NCBI RefSeq assembly: GCF_905372115.1
Contig: NZ_CAJPNR010000005.1
Span: 14,648 to 78,647 of the forward strand
DNA from: an uncultured Streptococcus sp.
GTDB taxonomy: Bacteria; Bacillota; Bacilli; Lactobacillales; Streptococcaceae
Length of the DNA stretch: 64,000 bases
Direction of reading: 5' to 3'
Positions 32,809 through 39,801 of this stretch are shown here, one piece after another (position 1 is the stretch's first letter; every line of letters starts with the position of its first letter). The notes below the pieces were generated by a model that saw only the letters and a program-made list of their open reading frames with translations, made no database searches and was not told the origin of the DNA. The position numbers were made by a program, and so were the translations under genes.

Positions 32809-33756
32809 ATGTCACTCTTTTTAACCTCGATTACGAGTATCATTCCGATTATCGCTATTATTGTTTTGGGGTATATTCTTCAGGTGAAGGGATGGTTTGG
32901 AGATAGCTTTGGTTCCAACCTGTCTCGTTTGATCATGAATGTAGCCTTGCCAGCATCAATCTTTGTGTCGGTGATGAAATACCTAACACTAGATAAACTA
33001 ATCAGTCTTTCTGGAGGTCTCCTTTATACTTTTGTAGCCTTTATCTTGGGATATATCGTAGCTTATATTGCAGTTATACTTTTCAAGGTCCGTCCAGGAC
33101 GGCGAGGGACCATGATTAATACCTTTGTGAATGCCAATACTATTTTTATCGGTTTACCATTAAACGTTGCTCTTTTTGGGGATCAGGCTCTTCCTTATTT
33201 CTTAATTTACTATATCACCAATACGATTTCCACCTGGACATTGGGCGTGTATTTGATGACGAGCGACAGTAAATCGGGTCAAAGCAAGGAGACAACTAAA
33301 TTTGACTGGAAGAAATTGCTACCAGCTCCGCTTGTAGGTTTTCTTGTGGCTCTAATAGTTTTGATTTTTCGAATCTCTATTCCAGAATTCGCAACGAATA
33401 CCTTAACCTATGTTGGAAATATCGTCACTCCCCTATCTCTGATTTATATTGGTATCGTTCTTGCAAAGGCAGGCTTGAATACCATTGCTTTTGATAAAGA
33501 TACAATTGTCACTTTAGTTGGACGCTTTATCCTAGCTCCTCTAATCATGCTTCTTGTATTGAAGTTCCTTGCACCAAATATGGCGACAGTAGAATTTAAG
33601 ACCTTTATGATTCAGTCCGCTACGCCAGCTCTAGCTGTTCTTCCAATCCTTGCTAATCAAGGAAAAGGAGATGTGGAATTCTCTACGAATGTAGTGACTC
33701 TAAGTACGGTTCTATTTATCGTTGTTATTCCAATATTACAAACTTTATTAGGATAA
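32809..33756 (+). CDS. mleP: AEC family malate permease, probable MleP
   Basis: A 315-residue auxin efflux carrier family transporter with ten predicted helices in two halves separated by a short loop (DSKSGQSKETTKFDWKKLLP). Conserved AEC features: NVALPASIFVSVMKY in the first half, FVNANTIFIGLPLNVALFG, and QSATPALAVLPILANQ in the second. It is next to mleS, so malate uptake or malate/lactate exchange is inferred. The upstream frame is open to 32779, but AGAAAGGA at 32796-32803 sets the start at 32809. Confidence 0.88.
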   Translation: MSLFLTSITSIIPIIAIIVLGYILQVKGWFGDSFGSNLSRLIMNVALPASIFVSVMKYLTLDKLISLSGGLLYTFVAFILGYIVAYIAVILFKVRPGRRGTMINTFVNANTIFIGLPLNVALFGDQALPYFLIYYITNTISTWTLGVYLMTSDSKSGQSKETTKFDWKKLLPAPLVGFLVALIVLIFRISIPEFATNTLTYVGNIVTPLSLIYIGIVLAKAGLNTIAFDKDTIVTLVGRFILAPLIMLLVLKFLAPNMATVEFKTFMIQSATPALAVLPILANQGKGDVEFSTNVVTLSTVLFIVVIPILQTLLG

Positions 33757-33908
33757 GAAGGAAGAGGATAGGATTGAAAGCTATGCGCTAAGAAATTCCC
33801 CTATTTAAAAAAATATTGATTCCAATTTTATGAAATTAATCAGTAGATATCGTTTTGAAAAGCCTTGATATTACGCTATTTTTAGTCCAACTGAAACCCA
33901 CACTTTCC

Positions 33909-34011
33909 AAACCAGATCTTAAGAAAGCTCGTAAAGCATCACAATTTAGTAAACGTTAATTCGAAAGAATTACAATACATACAAAGAGCACCTTTCGGGG
34001 TGTTCTTTTTT
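33909..34011 (+). repeat. direct repeat, right copy (displaced rpsI tail plus terminator)
   Basis: This copy of 29122-29224 has three mismatches and still reads KPDLKKARKASQFSKR-stop in frame, one change from rpsI (Gly to Asp), followed by the same terminator (T7). It is the right border of the malolactic module. No integrase gene is left. The stretch 33757-33908 holds nothing recognisable. Confidence 0.93.
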
Positions 34012-34170
34012 TGCTTGTGAATTGATTTAGGATAGTTTACCTAATTATTAGTCGCTTCAATTTTGTTATCGAAACCTAAGTAGATTTTTGATTGGTAATC
34101 AATAAGATGATAGTTAGATTGGAAAAACTCTTGAGAAATTCACTCTGACGAAATTAAATATTGAGAAAAA

Positions 34171-34179
34171 TGATATAAT
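34171..34179 (+). promoter_or_regulatory. hsd operon promoter
   Basis: TGATATAAT, an extended -10, 29 bases before hsdM. No clear -35 is present. Confidence 0.65.
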
Positions 34180-34207
34180 AAGAAGAATAAAAAGTTAATG
34201 AGGAAAT

Positions 34208-35767
34208 ATGATGTCAGAACAGGTACAAAGGCAGGAGTTGCATAGAAAGATATGGGCAATTGCGGACGATGTTCGTGGTGCAGTAGATGGTTGGGACTTC
34301 AAGCAGTATATTTTGGGAATTCTATTTTATCGCTTTATCAGTGAAAACTTCAGACTCTATATCGAAGGTGGCGATGAATCAATTAACTATGAAGAGGTCT
34401 CTGAAGATTTAATTACACCTGAAGTTCGAGATGATGCCATTAAAACTAAGGGTTATTTTATTATGCCTTCGCAGTTGTTTTCCAATGTTGTCAAAACTGC
34501 TCGCCAAAATGAGCACTTGAATACAGATTTAAAAGACATCTTTGATGATATTGAGTCAAGTGCGATTGGTTATGCGAGTGAACATGACATTAAGGGTCTT
34601 TTTGATGATGTAGATACCAGAAGTAACAAGCTAGGTAGTACAGTTCCGGAGAGGAATCAGCGCTTGGCTCTGATTCTTGAAGGAATTGCAAGTCTTGATT
34701 TTGGAAACTTTGAAGATAACCATATTGACCTCTTTGGGGATGCTTATGAGTATCTAATCTCTAATTATGCTTCTAACGCTGGGAAATCTGGTGGAGAATT
34801 TTTTACACCGCAAAGTGTATCGAGACTCTTGGCGCGGATTGTTATGCTGGGCAAGAATGAAAAAAATAAAATCAATAAAATTTACGATCCTGCTTGCGGT
34901 TCGGGTTCGTTGCTCCTGCAAGCTAAAAAGCAGTTTAATGAGCACATAATTGAAGATGGATTTTACGGGCAGGAAATTAATATGACCACCTATAATCTAG
35001 CTCGGATGAATATGTTTTTACACAATATCAATTATGATAAGTTTAGCATTGAGCGTGGCAATACCTTGCTTGATCCTAAGCATGGGAACGATAAGCCCTT
35101 TGATGCTATTGTGTCAAATCCACCCTACTCTATCAAATGGATAGGAAGTGATGATCCAACGCTTATCAATGATGATCGCTTTGCACCTGCGGGTGTATTG
35201 GCACCTAAATCTAAGGCTGATTTTGCTTTTATTATGCATAGCTTGTCATACTTGTCAAATAAGGGACGAGCTGCAATCGTAACTTTCCCAGGTATTTTCT
35301 ATCGGGGAGGTGCTGAGCAAAAGATCCGTCAATATCTAGTAGACAATAACTTTGTTGAAGCGGTTATTCAGCTACCAGACAATCTCTTTTTTGGGACCTC
35401 CATTGCGACCTGTATTCTGATTTTGGCAAAGAATAAGCCAACGACGGACATCCTCTTTGTTGATGCAAGTAGGCAGTTCAAGAAAGAAACTAATAATAAT
35501 GTCTTGACAGAAGAGAATATCGAAAAAATCTTAGCCAGTGTTGAAAAGAAAGAAAATGAAGATTACTTTTCTTCTATGGTGGCACAAGAAAAAGTAGCAG
35601 AAGCAGATTATAATCTTTCGGTGTCAACTTATGTGGAAAAAGAAGATACACGTGAAAAGATTGATATTGATGTGCTCAATAAAGAAATCGCTGAGACTGT
35701 CGCCAAGATTGACCACTTGCGTTCAGAGATAGATAAGATTGTAGAGGAATTGAGCCATGGCAAATGA
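34208..35767 (+). CDS. hsdM: type I restriction-modification DNA methyltransferase HsdM
   Basis: A 519-residue N6-adenine methyltransferase, the M subunit. An N-terminal helical domain (LHRKIWAIADDVRGAVDGWD, FKQYILGILFYRFISENF) is followed by the target domain with the AdoMet motif DPACGSGSLLLQ and the catalytic NPPY in VSNPPYSIKW, then LPDNLFFGTSIATCILIL. The N terminus resembles the type IC (EcoR124/EcoprrI) enzymes. Two ATGs are adjacent (34208, 34211). It overlaps rhuM by 11 bases and starts a six-frame operon to hsdR. Confidence 0.96.
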   Translation: MMSEQVQRQELHRKIWAIADDVRGAVDGWDFKQYILGILFYRFISENFRLYIEGGDESINYEEVSEDLITPEVRDDAIKTKGYFIMPSQLFSNVVKTARQNEHLNTDLKDIFDDIESSAIGYASEHDIKGLFDDVDTRSNKLGSTVPERNQRLALILEGIASLDFGNFEDNHIDLFGDAYEYLISNYASNAGKSGGEFFTPQSVSRLLARIVMLGKNEKNKINKIYDPACGSGSLLLQAKKQFNEHIIEDGFYGQEINMTTYNLARMNMFLHNINYDKFSIERGNTLLDPKHGNDKPFDAIVSNPPYSIKWIGSDDPTLINDDRFAPAGVLAPKSKADFAFIMHSLSYLSNKGRAAIVTFPGIFYRGGAEQKIRQYLVDNNFVEAVIQLPDNLFFGTSIATCILILAKNKPTTDILFVDASRQFKKETNNNVLTEENIEKILASVEKKENEDYFSSMVAQEKVAEADYNLSVSTYVEKEDTREKIDIDVLNKEIAETVAKIDHLRSEIDKIVEELSHGK

Positions 35768-36752
35768 TATGATTCTCTATAGAACAGATGACGGAGAGTC
35801 CGCTATTGAGCTTCACTTGGATAATGGAACAGTCTGGCTGACCCAACAAGAACTAGCTGAGCTCTTTCAAACTTCCAAGCAAAACATTAGTAAACATATA
35901 AAGGCTGTTTTTGATGATGGAGAATTAGTGGTAGAGGCAACTGTCAACTATAAGTTGACAGTTCAAAATGAGGGTGGCAGGAGTGTTCAGCGAAATGTTG
36001 CCTACTACAATCTGGATATGATTTTGGCGATTGGCTACCGTGTGCGCTCCCCTCGCGGAATCCAGTTTAGGCACTATGCTTCGACAGTCTTGAAAGAGTA
36101 TCTGATCAAGGGCTTTGCTATGGATGATGAGCGCTTGAAAAACTTGGGTGGAGGCTCTTACTTTAAAGAACTCCTTGAAAGAATCCGAGACATCCGCTCC
36201 AGTGAAAAAGTCTTTTACCGTCAGGTTTTGGATCTTTTTGGGACGTCAAGTGATTACAATGCCCATTCACCAGAGGCAAAGAAATTCTTTGCGACGGTGC
36301 AAAACAAGATGCATTATGCTATTCACCACAATACTGCGAGTGAAGTCATCTATCATCGTGTCGATAGTGAAAAGGAGTTTATGGGCTTGACCACTTTTAA
36401 GGGCGACCTCCCTACCCTATCTGAAGCAAAAGTTGCCAAGAACTATCTGACAGAAAAGGAACTCCGTGGGCTCAATCAGCTTGTATCAGGATATCTAGAC
36501 TTTGCTGAAAGGCAGGCTGAGCGAGAAGAAGTCATGACCATGGCTGACTGGGTGGCTCATGTAGATCGTATCCTTCAGGCTACTGGAGAAGACTTGCTGG
36601 ACAATAGTGGTTCTATCTCTCGTGAACAGATGAAGCAGAAGGTAGATAAGGAATATAAGAGCTACCAAGCCAAGACCCTTAGTCAAGTTGAAAAAGATTA
36701 CCTCAAGGAAATTAAAAGTATCGAAAATCTAGCCAAGGAAGGAGGTAAGTGA
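35757..36752 (+). CDS. rhuM: RhuM family protein within the hsd operon
   Basis: A 331-residue member of the RhuM virulence-protein family, named from a Salmonella pathogenicity island. The N-terminal part (ELHLDNGTVWLTQQELAELF, QTSKQNISKHIKAVFDDGEL) looks like a DNA-binding winged helix related to KilA-N/antirepressor domains; a helical C-terminal part follows. Function is not established. RhuM genes are repeatedly found inside type I restriction operons, as here, overlapping hsdM by 11 bases and hsdS by one or a few bases. A regulatory or toxin-like role is inference. Confidence 0.85.
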   Translation: MANDMILYRTDDGESAIELHLDNGTVWLTQQELAELFQTSKQNISKHIKAVFDDGELVVEATVNYKLTVQNEGGRSVQRNVAYYNLDMILAIGYRVRSPRGIQFRHYASTVLKEYLIKGFAMDDERLKNLGGGSYFKELLERIRDIRSSEKVFYRQVLDLFGTSSDYNAHSPEAKKFFATVQNKMHYAIHHNTASEVIYHRVDSEKEFMGLTTFKGDLPTLSEAKVAKNYLTEKELRGLNQLVSGYLDFAERQAEREEVMTMADWVAHVDRILQATGEDLLDNSGSISREQMKQKVDKEYKSYQAKTLSQVEKDYLKEIKSIENLAKEGGK

Positions 36753-38080
36753 TGAACATCCTAGAAGAAATCCAGAACTGCTCTGTTGAGTGGAAAGAGT
36801 TGGGGGAAGTGTGTGATACGGTAACAGATTTTACGGCAGCAGGCTCGTTTGCTTCAAATGCAAAAAACGTCAAATATATTCAAGAAGCTTCTTTTGCTCA
36901 ACTTGTCAGAACAACAGATTTAAAAAGTGGATTTAAAGGAAATAATTTTGTTTATGTTGATGAACATGCCTTTAACTATTTATATAGAGTAAATCTAGAT
37001 CAAGAAAGTTTGGTTATGCCTAATGTTGGTAATTGTGGAGAGATTTATTACATAGAACCTGAAAATTTACCATACGAAAATAATGTTTTAGGACCAAATG
37101 CTTTGTTGGTTAGAAGTTCTAAAGAAAATAATCGCTACCTATTTCATCTTTTTCAATCTGGACAATTTCAGAATGAGTTGGCGAAAATAACTTCTAATAC
37201 TGGACAGACCAAGTATAATAAGACAAATTTGAAAAAAATTAGAATTCCAATCCCTCCTCTAGAAATTCAAGAAAAAATCGTGCAAACACTTGACAAATTT
37301 ACCGATTATGTTACAGAATTGACCTCAGAATTGACCTCAGAATTGACCTCACGTAAAAAGCAATATTCTTATTATCGAGATAAACTTTTATCATTTGAGG
37401 ATGAAGTTTATCAGGTTGAGTGGAAGACTTTGGGAGAATTATTTGTTTTTAAGAATGGGTTGAACAAAGGAAAAGAATTTTTTGGGAGTGGAACACCTAT
37501 AGTTAATTATACTGATGTATACAGGAACAATAAAATATCAGCGAATGTTTTGAGAGGAAAAGTTAGAGTAAGTCCTGAGGAAAAAGAACGTTATGGTGTT
37601 CAAAGAGGGGATGTCTTTTTTACACGAACTTCTGAAACACAAGAAGAAATTGGAAAAACTTCCGTATTATTAGATGAAGTTAAAGACGGAGTTTTTAGTG
37701 GATTTGTTTTGAGAGCGAGACCGATTACGAAATTATTGCTTCCTGAATACTGTGCATATTGTTTTGAATCAACTACTTTTCGAAGGGATATTGTGCGGTA
37801 TAGTACTTATACAACCAGAGCTTTAACGAATGGTAGTGCACTTTCGAAATTGAAAATCCCAGTCCCTTCTCTAGAAATCCAATCCCGCATTGTTCAAGTT
37901 CTAGATAACTTCGACATGGTTTGTCACGACCTGAATATCGGACTCCCTAAGGAGATTGAACTTCGTCAAAAACAGTATGAATATTTTAGAGAAAAACTCT
38001 TGACATTCACCGCCGAAGGCGTGTACACTGACAGTACAGTACAGTACAGTACAGTACAGTACAGTACAGACAAGACCTGA
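36752..38080 (+). CDS. hsdS: type I restriction specificity subunit HsdS, with repeat-tract end
   Basis: A 442-residue S subunit with two target-recognition domains. The first (about 12-165, from VEWKELGEVCD to the conserved KIRIPIPPLEIQEKIVQTLD) and the second (about 220-375, from VEWKTLGELFV to KLKIPVPSLEIQSRIVQVLD) are each followed by a conserved helix. Between the domains is (ELTS)3, encoded by three 12-bp repeats. The C terminus after GLPKEIELRQKQYEY is unusual: EGVYTDSTVQYSTVQYSTDK is encoded by ACAGT pentamers. The ATG at 36752 fits GGAGG at 36741-36745; a GTG lies in frame at 36749. Confidence 0.92.
   Translation: MNILEEIQNCSVEWKELGEVCDTVTDFTAAGSFASNAKNVKYIQEASFAQLVRTTDLKSGFKGNNFVYVDEHAFNYLYRVNLDQESLVMPNVGNCGEIYYIEPENLPYENNVLGPNALLVRSSKENNRYLFHLFQSGQFQNELAKITSNTGQTKYNKTNLKKIRIPIPPLEIQEKIVQTLDKFTDYVTELTSELTSELTSRKKQYSYYRDKLLSFEDEVYQVEWKTLGELFVFKNGLNKGKEFFGSGTPIVNYTDVYRNNKISANVLRGKVRVSPEEKERYGVQRGDVFFTRTSETQEEIGKTSVLLDEVKDGVFSGFVLRARPITKLLLPEYCAYCFESTTFRRDIVRYSTYTTRALTNGSALSKLKIPVPSLEIQSRIVQVLDNFDMVCHDLNIGLPKEIELRQKQYEYFREKLLTFTAEGVYTDSTVQYSTVQYSTDKT
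37316..37351 (+). repeat. three 12-bp repeats in hsdS central spacer
   Basis: GAATTGACCTCA is present three times without change (37316, 37328, 37340), encoding Glu-Leu-Thr-Ser three times between the recognition domains. Its place and length equal the TAEL repeats of EcoR124, where two or three copies change the spacer length in the target DNA sequence. Confidence 0.93.
38031..38065 (+). repeat. pentanucleotide tract (ACAGT)7 at the end of hsdS
   Basis: Seven perfect ACAGT copies, then ACAGA. The 5-base unit is not a multiple of three, so each change in copy number changes frame. At seven copies hsdS ends at 38080. With six (or nine) copies the frame continues through QDLIRLLTWVFGPIRVELGA into the third recognition segment, without a stop. 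Confidence 0.95.
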
Positions 38081-38088
38081 TTAGGCTC

Positions 38089-38673
38089 TTGACTTGGGTG
38101 TTTGGGCCAATTCGAGTGGAGTTGGGTGCTATGGCACGTTATAGCAAGACTAGGATAGAGGCTACGAGATTGACTTCTGAGAATTATGTTGGGGTGGATA
38201 ATTTGTTGCAAGATAGAAATGGGAAAACAGTCGCCACTTATTTACCTGAGCAAGGAAGTTTTACAGGTTATGGCCAAGGTGATATTTTGATTGGGAATAT
38301 TAGACCTTACCTTAAGAAAATATGGTATGCTAATCAATCTGGTGGAACTAATGGAGATGTGCTAGTTATTCAAAATTTATTTCCTTCTTGTTTGGAAAGT
38401 CAGTATCTTTATTATGTTTTATCAGACGATCGTTTCTTTTCCTATGATATGCAGTATGCAAAAGGTTCAAAGATGCCTCGTGGAGATAAAGCAGCTATTA
38501 TGCAGTATAGCTTTATCCTCCCATCTCTTTCCGAACAAGAAAGAATCGTTTCTATTCTGGATCATTTCAACACCTTAACCACCTCACTTTCTCAAGGTCT
38601 CCCTAAAGAAATAGAGTTGAGACAGAAACAGTATGAATACTGGCGGGAACAATTGCTTAATTTTGATTTATAG
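38089..38673 (+). CDS. third HsdS recognition segment, out of frame with hsdS
   Basis: Up to 194 codons encoding a single target-recognition domain: MARYSKTRIEATRLTSENYV, then IGNIRPYLKKIW, SFILPSLSEQERIVSILDHF and a conserved helix ending GLPKEIELRQKQYEYWREQL. The frame is open back into the pentamer tract, and the linker IRVELGAMARY resembles the VEWKxLGE lead-in of normal domains. The most likely independent start is ATG 38131 behind GGAG at 38118-38121. So it is either a half-S protein or the end of a three-domain HsdS made when the repeat tract shifts frame. Confidence 0.8.
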   Translation: MTWVFGPIRVELGAMARYSKTRIEATRLTSENYVGVDNLLQDRNGKTVATYLPEQGSFTGYGQGDILIGNIRPYLKKIWYANQSGGTNGDVLVIQNLFPSCLESQYLYYVLSDDRFFSYDMQYAKGSKMPRGDKAAIMQYSFILPSLSEQERIVSILDHFNTLTTSLSQGLPKEIELRQKQYEYWREQLLNFDL

Positions 38674-38692
38674 AAAAGAATAGGAAAGGGAT

Positions 38693-39799
38693 ATGGCAAA
38701 AGCGCTAAGTGATATTGCACAAGAGTTAAAAGATTCAGACAAAAAAGTTCAGCTGATCTACGCCTTTAATGGGACGGGTAAGACCAGGCTCTCTAAAGAA
38801 TTTGCTAAGTTGGTTCAAGCTGAAGAAGGCGGTCTTACGAGAGATAAGATTCTTTATTATAATGCTTTTACTGAGGACTTGTTCTATTGGGATAATGATC
38901 TTGACAGTAATCAAGATTTTAAACTGAAGATTCAGCCAAATTCTTTTATATCTTGGATTATTCAAGAGCAGGGACAGGATCAGAATATTATTTCAAATTT
39001 TCAGCATTATACAGACGATAAGCTGAATCCTATCTTTGATTTAGCTAATAATCAAGTTCTTTTCACTTTTCAGAGAGGAAACGAGGAAGAACATGAACAA
39101 GTGAAGCTCTCTAAGGGTGAGGAAAGCAACTTTATTTGGTCGGTATTTTATACCTTGCTGGAGCTTGTGATAAGTGAGCGAAAGATAGCTGAGCCAGATG
39201 AACGAAGCACCCGAGATTTTGATAACCTAGAATATGTTTTTATAGATGATCCGGTTTCGTCCTTGGATGAAAATCATTTAATGGAAGTTGCTTCTAACTT
39301 AGCTGGATTGATAAAAGAAAGTAATCTAGAACAATTAGGTTTAAGATTTGTTATTACTACCCATAATCCTTTATTTTACAATGTTTTGCACAATGAACTG
39401 GGCAATGCGGATAGATATAGACTAGAAAAATTAGAGGATGGGACTTACAAAATGCCGATACAAAGGAATGATTCCCCTTTTGCCTATCACTTATTTCTGT
39501 GTGAGCAAATTACTCAAGCGATAAAAGATAATAATATTCAAAAATTTCATTTTAATTTCCTGAGGAATTTGTATGAAAAAACATCGACTTTTTTAGGCTA
39601 CAAAGATTGGAAAGAGTTATTTCCGCAAGAGTCCGATGATGATGTGAAAAATGCTTATAAAAAAAGAATTGTAGATTTTTCAAGTCATTCTAAAAATGCA
39701 GCAGAGGAAGTTGCTGAATTAAATAATCAGCACAAGCAAATGTTGATTTATCTCTTTGAGGATTTTATAGAGCGATACCATTTTTATAAAAAGGAGTAA
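38693..39799 (+). CDS. prrC: PrrC-type anticodon nuclease
   Basis: A 368-residue protein strongly like E. coli PrrC, which cuts tRNA-Lys at the anticodon when phage T4 disables the linked restriction enzyme. The N-terminal ABC-like NTPase has Walker A in IYAFNGTGKTRLS (Lys30), signature LSKGEESN (139-146) and Walker B YVFIDDPVSSLDE (181-193). The C-terminal nuclease domain keeps the three residues essential in PrrC: Arg291 and Glu295 in LRNLYEKTSTFLGY and His332 in DFSSHS. It lies between hsdS and hsdR, two bases before hsdR, exactly as in the prr locus. Confidence 0.9.
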   Translation: MAKALSDIAQELKDSDKKVQLIYAFNGTGKTRLSKEFAKLVQAEEGGLTRDKILYYNAFTEDLFYWDNDLDSNQDFKLKIQPNSFISWIIQEQGQDQNIISNFQHYTDDKLNPIFDLANNQVLFTFQRGNEEEHEQVKLSKGEESNFIWSVFYTLLELVISERKIAEPDERSTRDFDNLEYVFIDDPVSSLDENHLMEVASNLAGLIKESNLEQLGLRFVITTHNPLFYNVLHNELGNADRYRLEKLEDGTYKMPIQRNDSPFAYHLFLCEQITQAIKDNNIQKFHFNFLRNLYEKTSTFLGYKDWKELFPQESDDDVKNAYKKRIVDFSSHSKNAAEEVAELNNQHKQMLIYLFEDFIERYHFYKKE

Positions 39800-39801
39800 G
39801 C

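Noticed and set aside
33909..34011. A second functional rpsI gene
   Set aside because: Only about the last 17 codons and the terminator are present, with no start; it is a tail duplication.
38031..38080. The ACAGT tract as a CRISPR or satellite array
   Set aside because: The unit is only five bases, perfect and inside hsdS, so it is a simple sequence repeat of the slippage type.
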